Below are positions 8,581 to 20,460 of a stretch of 40,744 nt of DNA, piece after piece. The position numbers and the translations under genes are program-made. The notes beneath the pieces were generated by a model. The model had not been told where the DNA came from. It made no database searches and saw nothing but the letters and a program-made list of their open reading frames with translations. Numbering within the stretch: the stretch's first letter is position 1; the number at the start of each line of letters is the position of its first letter. This DNA comes from Chloracidobacterium sp. CP2_5A (GTDB lineage Bacteria > Acidobacteriota > Blastocatellia > Chloracidobacteriales > Chloracidobacteriaceae), in the NCBI GenBank assembly GCA_002254845.1, contig NKPT01000031.1, forward strand, positions 1-40,744, given 5' to 3'.

Positions 8581-10387
8581 CCAGCTTGAACGTCAGCCGT
8601 TGTCCGCCGCGCAGGACGACCACTTCCACTTCCTGCTCCGGCTCAAGCGCCTGCAACGCGTAGGTGTAGTCGTACACGCTCTTGATGTCGCGCCCGGCCA
8701 GCCCCACAATGACGTCCTCGGCTTGCAGTCCCGCCTTGGCCGCCGGGCTGCCTTCGCGGACGCCAGACAGCTTGACGCCGGCGATTTCCGCCGCGTAGTC
8801 GGGAATTGTTCCCAGCGAGACGCGGAAGCCGCCGCGCGCCCGCTCGGCGGGGTCGCTCCCCTTAGGCGCGACGAAATCAGGCGGCGTTGGCAAGTTCGCC
8901 GCTGCGCGGAGCGCGTCGCCGACCAGCCCCAAAATCCGCCGCTCGCCCGCGTAGTTGATTTTATCCGCCGTATCAGACGGGCGGTGGTAATCCGGGTGGC
9001 TGCCGGTGAGGAAAAACAGCACCGGAATGTTCCGCTTGTAAAACGACGCATGATCGCTCGGCCCAAAGCCGCTGTCGCTGAGCGAAAGGTCAAAGCCATG
9101 CCGCTGGTTGGCTTCCGTCAGGAGCGGCCGCCAGATCGATGACGTGCCGACGCCCTGGACGGCGAGCCGGTTGTCGCGCAGGCGACCAATCATGTCCAGG
9201 TTGACCATGGCGACGATGCGCTTGCCGCGCGTCGTCGGATGGTCAACAAAGTAGGCCGAGCCGATCAGGCCTTTTTCCTCGGCGGAAAAGGCGATGAAGA
9301 GCAGGCTGCGCTTGGGTCGGACCGCCTGGCGCCCGAAGAGCTGGGCGAGCTCGATGAGGCCGGCCACGCCGGAAGCGTTGTCGTCCGCGCCGGGGTGCAC
9401 GTCGCCTTCGCGCGGCGCGAGCGAGTTCGGGCCGCCGCGGCCCAAGTGGTCGTAGTGCGCGCCGACGACGATGATTTCCTCGCGCAGCTTCGGATCGCTC
9501 CCTTCGAGCCAGCCAATGATGTTGTGGGCGGTCCGCCGTTCTTTGACGACCTCCGTCCGCAGCCGAAGCCGCGCGCTGGGAAGGGGACGGGAAGCGGGTT
9601 GGCCGCTCGCGGCGATGGCTTTCTCAACGTCGGCGACCGGCGTTCCCAAAAGCTTGGCGGCGAAGGCGCGGCTGACAACGGCGCAGGGAAAGCCGGCGTC
9701 CCCGAAAGCGTCGTCGTAGCGCAGGCGCGCTATCTGCGAGCGACTGAAGTCGTCGTCTTCGGCAATGACGACGAGCGCCGCCGCGCCCTGGTTGCGCGCC
9801 GTCGTCGCCTTGTAGCGCAGCGACAGGAAGGGACCGAACTTCGTGTGCGGGTTCGAGCCGGCCGGGCTGTAGGGCAGCGTCACGACGATGCGCCCTTTGA
9901 CGTCCAGCCCGGCGTAGTCGTCGTACGCAGCGTCCTTGGCGGCAGTGATGCCGTAGCCCGCGAAGACCGCTTCGCCTTCGGCCGCGCCGTCGGCGGTAAA
10001 CGCCAGCGGGCGAAAGTCGGCGTCGGGCGTCGCCGTTAGGCGGGTCGCGCCAATCGCCGCCGCCAGTTCATTGCGGCGTCCCAGGCGGACGTTGGCGATG
10101 AAGGGAAACGGCTGGCGGTAGCCTTGTTCGCCCAGCGGGCGCAGACCGGCGCGCTGGAAGCGGGCGGCGATGTACTGGGCCGCCTTTTCCGCGCCGGGCG
10201 CGCCGGGCAGGCGGCCGGCGAGTTCAGGCGACGCCAGATAGCCGATGTGTTGGCGCAGGGCGGCTTCAAGGGCGGCGTCGGCCGGGGCGACTTCAGCGAA
10301 GCGCGCCAGCGGGGGCGACGCGAGCCACAGCGTGAGCAGGGCGACAAGGACGAGGCGGCACAGGCGAGCGGCGTTTGGCATAGGCAA
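8564..10387 (-). CDS. Exported M28-family zinc aminopeptidase with PA-like insert and C-terminal PDZ domain
   Basis: The 607-aa protein begins with a signal peptide (RLCRLVLVALLTLWLASPPLA). An insert resembling a protease-associated domain lies at ~130-250. The M28 catalytic core follows with the expected ligands in order: His311 (GAHYDH), Asp336 (PGADDNASG), Glu370/Glu371 (SAEEKG), Asp398 (NLDMIG) and His468 (DYHRPSD). Residues ~505-605 form a PDZ-like domain with the peptide-binding region around GSPAAKAGLQAEDVIVGLAG. The protein should be exported and trim N-terminal residues from peptides, like other PDZ-bearing M28 enzymes. The start could be ATG 10387 or ATG 10381. It overlaps the ferredoxin-like gene by 17 bases, tail to tail. 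Every zinc ligand is intact. Confidence 0.9.
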   Translation of the reverse strand: MPMPNAARLCRLVLVALLTLWLASPPLARFAEVAPADAALEAALRQHIGYLASPELAGRLPGAPGAEKAAQYIAARFQRAGLRPLGEQGYRQPFPFIANVRLGRRNELAAAIGATRLTATPDADFRPLAFTADGAAEGEAVFAGYGITAAKDAAYDDYAGLDVKGRIVVTLPYSPAGSNPHTKFGPFLSLRYKATTARNQGAAALVVIAEDDDFSRSQIARLRYDDAFGDAGFPCAVVSRAFAAKLLGTPVADVEKAIAASGQPASRPLPSARLRLRTEVVKERRTAHNIIGWLEGSDPKLREEIIVVGAHYDHLGRGGPNSLAPREGDVHPGADDNASGVAGLIELAQLFGRQAVRPKRSLLFIAFSAEEKGLIGSAYFVDHPTTRGKRIVAMVNLDMIGRLRDNRLAVQGVGTSSIWRPLLTEANQRHGFDLSLSDSGFGPSDHASFYKRNIPVLFFLTGSHPDYHRPSDTADKINYAGERRILGLVGDALRAAANLPTPPDFVAPKGSDPAERARGGFRVSLGTIPDYAAEIAGVKLSGVREGSPAAKAGLQAEDVIVGLAGRDIKSVYDYTYALQALEPEQEVEVVVLRGGQRLTFKLVTARR

Positions 10388-10619
10388 GGTTTGGGCTGGC
10401 TAAGATTCTGGCTAAGATTTACGCGCTGGGGGCTTGGTCAATCGCTGGCGACTCTGAGGATTGGGTCAGTTTTCAAAATAGCCTGTCCCTGCCTGCCAAG
10501 AGGCGAGACGCCTTAAAATGGCGCAAGAAAATGGCGCAAGTTGGCCTTGTGGCATTGCGCCCCAGGGCCATAACGTATCGCCAAGCGGACTGTGCCCAAA
10601 AATAAGCGGAGTGGCAGGC

Positions 10620-11618
10620 ATGACGCTCGACCTCATCGTTATTGGCGCTGGGCCGGCGGGACTGACCGCCGCCCACGCTGCCCAGCAGGCCGGACTCAAC
10701 TATCTTGTCCTGGAACGGGCTGCGATTGCCCAGACTATCGCCGAGTATCCTATCGGTCGCCTGTTGTTTTCAACGCCTAACGAAATTGAGCTTATTCCTG
10801 GCACGCTGCAGCCGAAGTTCGGCCCGAAGCCGACTCGCGAAGAGGCGCTAGCCTACTATGCCCGACTTGCCACGCGCGAGCTGCGCCTCAACATCCGCGC
10901 GCATGAGGGCGCGCAGTCCGTCCTGCGGGTTGGCGATAGCTTCCAGGTGATTTCCGAAAAAGCGGCTTACCAGGCGCGCCGGGTCATCGTCGCCACGGGC
11001 GGCTTTGGGCGCCCGCATCGGCTCAAGGCTCGAGGCGAGACGCCGGCGCGCGTCTCGTATCGATTTGTGGAGGCCTTTCCTTACGCCGGACAGCCGATTT
11101 TGGTGGTGGGCGGCGGTAACTCGGCCGCGGAAGCCGCGCTTGATTTGTGCCGCGTCGGGGCGCAGGTCGCCTGGTCTTTGCGCCGTCCGTCGCTTGATCC
11201 GCGCCCTGACGAGGCGGACCGCGTGGGCATCAAGCCCTGGGTGCGCGAGCCGCTGCTCGAATGCGCGGCGCGCGGCGAAGTGACCATTCACTATGCGACC
11301 GAGTGCGTGGAGGTCACGCCCCAGGCGGCCCTTCTGCAGGGCGCGGACGGCAAGACGCGGGATGTGCCGTGCGCGCACATTTTCGCGCTGCTCGGCGCTA
11401 GCCCGGATGTCTCGCTGCTCGCCGCCGCCGGCGTCGCCATCGCTCCCGACGGGCGCCCGGTTTACAACCCGGCGACGAATGAAACCAGCGTGCCAGGCCT
11501 GTATGTCGCCGGACACCTCACGCGCGAGCTGCACATGAAAAACGCCACGGTCGTGCCGCGCCGCATCGTGGAAGCCATCGCGCGCGAGCTTACTCGCTCA
11601 GGCTTGGAAGCTGGCTAA
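10620..11618 (+). CDS. ypdA: YpdA-like FAD/NAD(P)-dependent reductase (putative bacilliredoxin/bacillithiol disulfide reductase)
   Basis: The protein has 332 aa. ATG 10620 is chosen because GGAG sits 8 bases upstream and it places the FAD motif VIGAGPAG at residues 7-14; a reading start at 10518 would add a tail without family likeness. Further features are an ATG-type motif (VIVATGGFG), a second dinucleotide fold with GGGNSAAEAAL near 164, and the C-terminal VPGLYVAG plus KNATVVPRRIVEAI helix. There is no CxxC active site, which separates it from classical thioredoxin reductase and matches YpdA. YpdA enzymes recycle the bacillithiol system with NADPH in the cytoplasm. No bshA, bshB or bshC gene is nearby, so the substrate is inferred from similarity only. 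Confidence 0.8.
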   Translation: MTLDLIVIGAGPAGLTAAHAAQQAGLNYLVLERAAIAQTIAEYPIGRLLFSTPNEIELIPGTLQPKFGPKPTREEALAYYARLATRELRLNIRAHEGAQSVLRVGDSFQVISEKAAYQARRVIVATGGFGRPHRLKARGETPARVSYRFVEAFPYAGQPILVVGGGNSAAEAALDLCRVGAQVAWSLRRPSLDPRPDEADRVGIKPWVREPLLECAARGEVTIHYATECVEVTPQAALLQGADGKTRDVPCAHIFALLGASPDVSLLAAAGVAIAPDGRPVYNPATNETSVPGLYVAGHLTRELHMKNATVVPRRIVEAIARELTRSGLEAG

Positions 11619-11798
11619 AGTCAAGGCGAGCGGCGCCGCCGGCATCGGCGGGGCCTGTCCGCGCGCCGTCGTCGTTGCCGTCGTCAGCCCGCCGCAAATC
11701 CCCGGGGAGATAAAGCGACGTAGCCGCCGGCGCGCGGCTGGATGCGGCGTCCGCGAGCTTCTCGCAGGCTCGGCCCGGCGTCGGGGCGATTCCCTGGA

Positions 11799-11838
11799 AA
11801 GCTCATTCAGCTTGCATTAGCTTGACTTGCTTAGCTTG
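11799..11838. repeat. Short AGCTTG-type repeats at the truB 3' end
   Basis: TTAGCTTG occurs at 11817-11824 and again at 11831-11838, a 14-base period. A third AGCTTG lies at 11809-11814. AAGCT/AGCTT (11799-11803 and 11809-11813) can form a 5-base hairpin. The second copy contains the truB stop codon. The remainder of the 212-base gap between the convergent reductase and truB genes shows only GC-rich sequence. Confidence 0.4.
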
Positions 11839-12796
11839 AAAGGACAGTTTGCGGGCGGAGCCACCCTTCGTGAGAGGTGTAGCGCCCCACGCCAAGCAAC
11901 TGCCCGGTCTCGTCCACAACCGCCAGCCCGATTTCCGGCGCGACTGGCAATGGGCGCCCGCTGTCGCTGATGATGTCCTGCGCGGCGATGGCCTGCGGCT
12001 GTCCGCAGATGAACCGCTGCGCCGCCTGACGATCAAGCGCGATGCGCGGCCAGCCGCGCAAGAGGCTGAGCGGCGAGAGCAGGCGCTCCGTCCACGTGTC
12101 GGTCATCACGCATCGTTGCAGGTCTTCGAGCGTGATGGCTTCCTCAATCGTAAAGCCGTCCACGGCCGTGCGGCGCAGGGCGACGAGGTGCGCCCCGCAG
12201 CCGATTCGCTCGCCAATGTCGTGGGCGAGCGTGCGGATGTAGGTGCCCGATGAACACATCACCTCGCACTCCACAATCGTCGCGCCCTGTTTATCCTGCT
12301 GAATGATGCAACCTTCGGCGTTGGGCAGAAAGTCGAAGCGAAAGACTTCAATCGCCGCCGCCGCCCGCACGACGACCTTGCCGGCTCGCGCTAACTGGTA
12401 AAGCGCCACGCCGTCAATTTTCTTAGCCGAATACATGGGCGGCGTCTGCATTTGCTTGCCCAGAAAGCTGCGCGCCACTTCTTGTAGCCGGCTCTCCGTA
12501 AGCCCTTTGGTTGAGCGCGGCGGCGTCAGGGGCTGCCCAGTGAGGTCCTGCGTGTCCGTCGCGAAGCCAAAGCGCAGGACCGCCCGGTAACTTTTCGAGG
12601 CGTCCGCCAGAAAGCGCGAGAGGCGCGTGGCCGGCCCAATGCAAAGCGTCAGCAGCCCGGTGGCGAAGGGGTCGAGCGTGCCGGTGTGTCCAACGCGCTT
12701 GATGCCGATAAACCGTCGGACAAGGGCGACAACGTCGTGCGATGTGGCGTTGGGCGGCTTGTCAACCAGCAAGCCGCCGGAAAGGGTTTGGGACAT
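11831..12796 (-). CDS. truB: tRNA pseudouridine(55) synthase
   Basis: The 321-aa protein matches TruB. It opens with GGLLVDKPPNATSHDVV, has the catalytic motif GHTGTLDPFATGLL with nucleophile Asp42, the SKSYRAVLRFGFATDTQDLTG thumb region, and the later MYSAKKIDGVALYQLARAGK and SCGTYIRTLAHDIG-like blocks (here SSGTYIRTLAHDIGE). A PUA-like C-terminal domain follows. The enzyme isomerises U55 to pseudouridine in the T-loop of most elongator tRNAs. The start is ATG 12796. It is transcribed alone; the 118 bases upstream are noticeably AT-rich. No rbfA, infB or rpsO neighbour is present, unlike the common arrangement. Confidence 0.95.
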   Translation of the reverse strand: MSQTLSGGLLVDKPPNATSHDVVALVRRFIGIKRVGHTGTLDPFATGLLTLCIGPATRLSRFLADASKSYRAVLRFGFATDTQDLTGQPLTPPRSTKGLTESRLQEVARSFLGKQMQTPPMYSAKKIDGVALYQLARAGKVVVRAAAAIEVFRFDFLPNAEGCIIQQDKQGATIVECEVMCSSGTYIRTLAHDIGERIGCGAHLVALRRTAVDGFTIEEAITLEDLQRCVMTDTWTERLLSPLSLLRGWPRIALDRQAAQRFICGQPQAIAAQDIISDSGRPLPVAPEIGLAVVDETGQLLGVGRYTSHEGWLRPQTVLSS

Positions 12797-12914
12797 GCCT
12801 CAATGTCCGCCGACCGCGAATGTAAAACGCAAAAAATGATGTGAAACCTAACTGAAGGATAATGCAACGCCAAATGTTTTTCGGCGTGGCAAAGAGATTT
12901 TTCGCCCTGCTCGC
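12797..12914 (-). promoter_or_regulatory. truB promoter region: AT-rich gap upstream of truB, probable promoter region
   Basis: This 118-base gap is markedly richer in A and T than its surroundings, with a run of six T on the minus strand followed by TTTTACATT. A loose -10-like TACATT lies about 30 bases before the truB ATG, but no good -35 is visible, so no specific promoter is claimed. Confidence 0.25.
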
Positions 12915-13550
12915 CTAGATGAACATCTCTTCGTCGTGGTAGGCGCGGTCAACGGTTTTCCGTTCCGGCGCGATCAGCACGCTGAGAAATGTCCGCGCGG
13001 CGGAGAGCATGGCTGAAATCTCGTGCACCGGGCGAAGCACATCCTGCTGGATGGTGGCGACGGTGTCGTCTATGCGCAACGCCGTCCGCGAGGCGACGTG
13101 AGCGTAGGTGTCAACTTGCGTCCGAAGTTGCTCGGATGTGTTCTTGACCAGGGCCGAAACCTCCTGGGCGCTTTCGCTTGTCAAGCGGGACAACTCCTGC
13201 GTCGTCGCCGTGACGGCGGCAAGGCAGGCCTGCGCTTCGGTCTTGAGCGTGGCCGTTGTATCGCGCACCAGCGCAGTCGTTTCCCGCGCCACGCCGAGCA
13301 GCTCCTGCGTTCGCGTCAGAATGGGCGCGATGGCTTCCGCGGCGGTCTGCGCCTTCTCGATGATGGGCTTAGCGGAGGTTAGCAGTTGGCGCGTCTGTTC
13401 AACGACGGGATCCGCTTTGACGCGCGTTTGCTCGACCAGGCTCATGACCTTGGCGACCAGGCGGTACAGCGCCATCAACAGCGCCAACTGAACGATAAAA
13501 ACGACGACCAGCGCAACGCTGATTACGATTTGGAAGATTTCGTTCGTCAT
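12915..13550 (-). CDS. DUF948-like membrane-anchored coiled-coil protein
   Basis: The protein has 211 aa from ATG 13550; a GTG at 13553 would add one residue. One N-terminal membrane helix (about residues 5-32, rich in Val, Leu, Ile and Ala) is followed by ~150 residues of Thr/Ala/Gln/Glu-rich helix with a heptad-like pattern and no cysteine-rich or catalytic motif. This layout resembles DUF948 and the anchor of methyl-accepting-type proteins without the signalling hairpin. It lies 97 bases downstream of the YtxH-like gene on the same strand, so the two may be co-transcribed. In other bacteria DUF948 and YtxH proteins are often neighbours and are linked to envelope stress. The function here is not known. 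Confidence 0.75.
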   Translation of the reverse strand: MTNEIFQIVISVALVVVFIVQLALLMALYRLVAKVMSLVEQTRVKADPVVEQTRQLLTSAKPIIEKAQTAAEAIAPILTRTQELLGVARETTALVRDTTATLKTEAQACLAAVTATTQELSRLTSESAQEVSALVKNTSEQLRTQVDTYAHVASRTALRIDDTVATIQQDVLRPVHEISAMLSAARTFLSVLIAPERKTVDRAYHDEEMFI

Positions 13551-13647
13551 CACGGCTCGTGACTCATCAAGCGGTTATCGGCGAAGCCGTCGCTTACGCG
13601 CCCAGCGTCAGCCGGCCACCACGGTTGGGCGCGACTTGCCAAGCTCG

Positions 13648-14046
13648 CTACAGGGCGGGCTCGCCGTCCGTCGCTTCCTTGCTGTCTAGCGCCAGGGCTT
13701 CAGCTTTTTTCTCCCGGTACGCCTGCTTGCCGGCCTCAATCGCCGCCGCGACCCGGTCGCGCTGCTCGTCGAGCAAGCCCCGCCCGGACTCCAGCAAGTG
13801 CGCCGCCTTGTCCTTGCCCAGGGCGTATAGCTCGGATGTTTTTTCGTAGCCGGTGGCATACAAGTGCGAGGCCTTCTCGCCAAGCGCCTTGGCGTTTTCC
13901 GTGGTGTAGTCGATGCCGCGGCGCGTCGCGTCGCTGATGTCGCCGCGCAGCTCGCGTCCCGACTTCGGCGCGAACAGCAGCGCCACCAGCGCGCCGATGC
14001 TGGCGCCGGCAAGGAAGTACGTAATTTTGTTCGAGCTTTCGGACAT
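13648..14046 (-). CDS. YtxH-domain small membrane protein
   Basis: The 132-aa protein opens with the YtxH pattern: a short Ser/Asn start, a membrane helix (YFLAGASIGALVALLFAP, residues ~10-27), then KSGRELRGDI. The rest is charged amphipathic helix. YtxH proteins are small envelope-associated proteins of unclear activity, induced by stress in Bacillus. The start is ATG 14046, with GGAGG about 10 bases before it. The gene is followed on the same strand by the DUF948-like gene, an association seen in many genomes. Confidence 0.85.
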   Translation of the reverse strand: MSESSNKITYFLAGASIGALVALLFAPKSGRELRGDISDATRRGIDYTTENAKALGEKASHLYATGYEKTSELYALGKDKAAHLLESGRGLLDEQRDRVAAAIEAGKQAYREKKAEALALDSKEATDGEPAL

Positions 14047-14179
14047 GACGAGAAGGCCTCCGGTGTGGGGATGTAGCGATGGCTGGCACGTCGAGCGTGA
14101 GAAAAGCCATGAGTCCTGCCAAAGCTATCACGCGGCCGCCAGAAGCGGCAACTGGCGCGCTGCGACTGGCGCGTCGCGA

Positions 14180-15598
14180 CTACCTGCTGAGCCGCGCCAA
14201 CTCCGACAGCCACGCCTCCGGCCCGATGGGTCCGACGCCGACCAGCGCCGCCAGCCGGCCCGCCGGGTAGCGAAACCCGGTGTTCCACAGATCAATGAGG
14301 TCATCCCCGGCGCGCCGACTGACGTGCCAGTGGCCGTAGCGCGTCCGCAGCCAGTCATCGAGCGCCGCCGCCAGCCAGTCGCCGCGCAGCCGCGCCAGCG
14401 CTAGCGGCGCGGCTTCGAGCTCGTCGAGCAACTCCCAGTCGGAAAGGGACGCGCCCAGGCGTTGTTCAAATTCGGCGCGCAGGCGCTCCAGCGTCCAGCC
14501 GGCTGTTTCGCGGCCATGCCAGGCGACGCAGCGCAGAGCGGCCCGCCGCGCAAGCCGCTGTCGGGCGGCGGCCATCGCCCGGCGCAGCGCGGGCGGCGGC
14601 TGGATGTCGAGCAGGCTCGTTGTCCAATGGGGGTCGAACAGCAGTCCGGCGAAAAGCCGCTGCCAGGTTTCGGCCAGCGCCGGATCGCCGTGGGAGCGCA
14701 GCTCGATAGGAAGCTTGGTTGAAGTCCAGGCCGCTTGCTGAACGCGCGCCAGCTCGCCCAGCAGGCGTTGCCAGGCCTGCCAGCCGGGTTGCATCGTCAC
14801 CGCCCAGCGAATGTCTTCCGGCACGCGCGCCCGAAACACGCCCGCCGCTCCTGTCGCCTGCCAAATCGTCGTCACGTTGGCTTGCTGCCACGGGCGCGCG
14901 CCAAGATTGCGGAGGGTCGCTTCCACGGCGCGCCGCATCAGGCGCGCTTCAAAGGGATCGTCCGCCGGCGGGTCGCTGCGAAGCGCGGCGGCGCGGGGCG
15001 CGTCTGCGTCGGTGTCCGCGAGGAATCGCTCGCAAGCGGTCATCCACGGGGCGAGGTCTTCGTCCATGAGCGCCTGCGCGTGAGCCGCCGCCTGCGCGGC
15101 TGGGCTGGCATAGCCCAGCCGCCGCGTCGCGGCCGCCGAAACTTCGCGGCGCTGTTCCCGGAGGTCAACCAGTCCGGCATAGTGCGCCGCCAGCTTGCTT
15201 TCGAGCGCGCGGCGCTGCGCCGGGTCGGTCTCCCGCGCCGCTTGGGCGGCAAGCGCGACTGCCGCGTGACGCCCGCCTTGCCAGGCGATGAAGGGCGCGG
15301 TCAGCGCGCGGTGCAACTCCGTCTCGATCTCGCGGCATTGCGCCCGAATGAGCCAGGTTTCCGCGACGGCGCGCAAAACGTCGCCGCCGCGCCGCTCGAC
15401 TTCCGGGCGCGACTGGTCAGCCTCGCGCTCGCCGCGCAGCGTCTCGACGGCGGTCAATGACCACAAATCGCTGAAGCGGTCATGGATGCGCGCCGGAAGC
15501 GGCTCAAACGGCGAAGACTGCCGCCATCCGTCCTGCCGCGCTTGCGCCCGCGCGAACTGAAAGCCAGCGAACTCGCGCCGGTAGTCATCCCGTTTCAT
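14180..15598 (-). CDS. Degenerate M3-like (thimet/oligoendopeptidase fold) protein, probable pseudopeptidase
   Basis: The 472-aa protein is almost all helix, with no signal peptide. I assign it by local patterns remembered from M3-like peptidases. At 278-320 the run RLLGELARVQQAAW, LPIELR, GDPALAETWQRLF follows the family layout LLHEAGHALHFAH, LPFEFR, GDNSVTEGYAFLF. The zinc motif HEAGH therefore reads GELAR (281-285; bases 14744-14758): both histidines are lost and the glutamate is kept. The third ligand position still has a Glu (310). The C-terminal LIDLWNTGFRYPAGRLAALVG also fits the family tail. It is therefore probably not a metallopeptidase. The start at ATG 15598 has GGAG 8 bases upstream. 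It could act in binding or regulation; no partner is evident. Confidence 0.65.
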   Translation of the reverse strand: MKRDDYRREFAGFQFARAQARQDGWRQSSPFEPLPARIHDRFSDLWSLTAVETLRGEREADQSRPEVERRGGDVLRAVAETWLIRAQCREIETELHRALTAPFIAWQGGRHAAVALAAQAARETDPAQRRALESKLAAHYAGLVDLREQRREVSAAATRRLGYASPAAQAAAHAQALMDEDLAPWMTACERFLADTDADAPRAAALRSDPPADDPFEARLMRRAVEATLRNLGARPWQQANVTTIWQATGAAGVFRARVPEDIRWAVTMQPGWQAWQRLLGELARVQQAAWTSTKLPIELRSHGDPALAETWQRLFAGLLFDPHWTTSLLDIQPPPALRRAMAAARQRLARRAALRCVAWHGRETAGWTLERLRAEFEQRLGASLSDWELLDELEAAPLALARLRGDWLAAALDDWLRTRYGHWHVSRRAGDDLIDLWNTGFRYPAGRLAALVGVGPIGPEAWLSELARLSR

Positions 15599-15780
15599 GA
15601 TTTCGCTCCGCGGCGATGGTCATCGCCGCCGCGCCATCCAGCCGGATTGAAGCCGCTGGCGAGAAGGTGTAGCATCGGCGCAACACTATAGCCAAGCGTT
15701 TCTCGCCGCCTAGGCGCGGTCGTCGAGCGTAAAGCTGTCGAGCAAAGGCTTAGATGAAGCTCGCGAGAGGAGCAATCGGT

Positions 15781-15987
15781 ATGCCAGCTTCCACGACAAC
15801 AGAGTACCTTGAGGCTTTGCTGGAGGCTATTCGGCTTTCAAGCCCGGAAGAAGCCATTCTTGAGCTGCGGGCTAAGTTTCCGTTGCTTGACCTTCGCCTT
15901 ATCGCTGCCGACGTGCGCTGGGGGCGCGATTTGCGCCAGCGCGGCTACGGGCGGCGCGAAATTCTCGAGGATCTGCATCTGGCCTGA
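15781..15987 (+). CDS. 68-aa orphan protein
   Basis: I do not recognise this protein. ATG 15781 is preferred over ATG 15754 because AGAGGAG lies 8 bases ahead of it. The 68 residues are mostly helical and charged: EYLEALLEAIRLSSPEEAILELR, then a hydrophobic LLDLRLIAADVRWG patch and a basic RQRGYGRREILEDL end. It is probably cytoplasmic. It is divergent from the M3-like gene and convergent with ubiX, 4 bases from the ubiX stop. The clean ribosome-binding site supports a real gene. Confidence 0.6.
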   Translation: MPASTTTEYLEALLEAIRLSSPEEAILELRAKFPLLDLRLIAADVRWGRDLRQRGYGRREILEDLHLA

Positions 15988-15991
15988 CGCT

Positions 15992-16612
15992 TCACGCGTC
16001 AGGCGACAGCGCGCGGCGTCCCTGCCAGACTGTCTCGGTTGGGTACGGCACGCCGAGGTGCGCCATGATGCGAAAAACCAGGTGGTCAACCACTTCCAGA
16101 ACCGACTGCGGCCGATGATAAAACCCCGGACAGGCTGGCAAAATCAGCGCGCCTGCTCGTTCGACGCGCAGCATATTTTCAAGATGAATAGCGTTGAAGG
16201 GGGTCTCGCGGGGCACCAGCACCAGCGTTCGCCGCTCCTTGAGCATCACATCCGCCGCTCGGTGAATCAAGTCCCGCGCAATGCCAGCCGCAATGTAGCC
16301 CAAGCTGCCCATGCTGCACGGCACGACGGCCATGCCATCACAGGGATAGGAGCCGCTGGCAATCGCCGCGCCGACGTCCTTGACCGGCAGCAGCGCGATT
16401 TTGGCGGTCGGTCGCCCAAGCAACAGCTCGGCGTCGCTTTGCCGCGCGCCGGTGACAGGCAGTTCCAGCTCTTCCCGAATGACCGTCGCGCCCAGCGCGC
16501 TGATGACCAGATTGATCCGCGCGACATCCGCGCTCGCGTCAAGGTAGTGCAGCAGCCGTTGCGCGTAAATCGCCCCGCTGGCGCCGGTAATGGCAACCGT
16601 CAAGTGTTTCAC
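15992..16612 (-). CDS. ubiX: UbiX-family flavin prenyltransferase
   Basis: The 206-aa protein has the UbiX flavoprotein pattern: TVAITGASGAIYAQRLL at the N-terminus, the FMN-binding SGSYPCDGMAVVPCSMGSLG region (~86-105), DVMLKERRTLVLVPRETP (~120-137) and a later PACPGFYHRPQSVLEVVDHLVFRI. UbiX joins a dimethylallyl group to FMN to make the prenylated flavin used by UbiD-type decarboxylases. The start is a GTG at 16612; GGA precedes it by about 7 bases. No ubiD homologue is in the window, so the enzyme it serves is not known from context. Confidence 0.93.
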   Translation of the reverse strand: MKHLTVAITGASGAIYAQRLLHYLDASADVARINLVISALGATVIREELELPVTGARQSDAELLLGRPTAKIALLPVKDVGAAIASGSYPCDGMAVVPCSMGSLGYIAAGIARDLIHRAADVMLKERRTLVLVPRETPFNAIHLENMLRVERAGALILPACPGFYHRPQSVLEVVDHLVFRIMAHLGVPYPTETVWQGRRALSPDA

Positions 16613-16730
16613 AGGGATTCCAGCTCATAGGCGGTAGAATCAGCGGCCGGGCAATCCGGCATTCGCCGTCGCCGCCGGAATGATAACCTAGTTGGCAACT
16701 CGCGATGTACCGCAGGTGACGTAACGCGCG

Positions 16731-20215
<3,485 letters not shown>

Positions 20216-20368
20216 CCCCGCCGGCGCTAGAGCGTCGAGCGCCTTTGGGGATGGCTTCGCGGATGCCTTGACCGCGGCGCGCTGGTCGCGCGGTGTGGGA
20301 CGGCTGCCCTTTCGCTCAAGCCGCTCCCGGCGTCTTGCATCTGCCAACCACGGCGAGGCCCCATTGTG

Positions 20369-20397
20369 ACAAGCGGGTTTACAAGCGGGTTTACAAG
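20369..20397. repeat. 12-bp direct tandem repeat
   Basis: ACAAGCGGGTTT occurs at 20369-20380 and again at 20381-20392, followed by a partial ACAAG. It lies in the 213-base gap behind gyrB, which otherwise contains no gene. Confidence 0.7.
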
Positions 20398-20420
20398 ACC
20401 CGGCCGCTGCGCCCGCGCGG

Positions 20421-20460
20421 AAAGCGCGTTAGCCGGCAGACTTGCCGCGCTTTTTGTTTT
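20421..20460. terminator. Bidirectional intrinsic terminator between gyrB and the convergent small gene
   Basis: AAAGCGCG (20421-20428) pairs perfectly with CGCGCTTT (20446-20453) around a 17-base loop. It is followed on the plus strand by TTGTTTT, giving a T-rich end for gyrB transcripts. The leading AAA gives only a short T-run on the minus strand. The loop holds the stop codon of the minus-strand gene, so both transcripts could end here. Confidence 0.55.

Noticed and set aside
9239-10039. 266-codon plus frame opposite the M28 peptidase
   Set aside because: It is a shadow of the peptidase frame, which has all zinc ligands.
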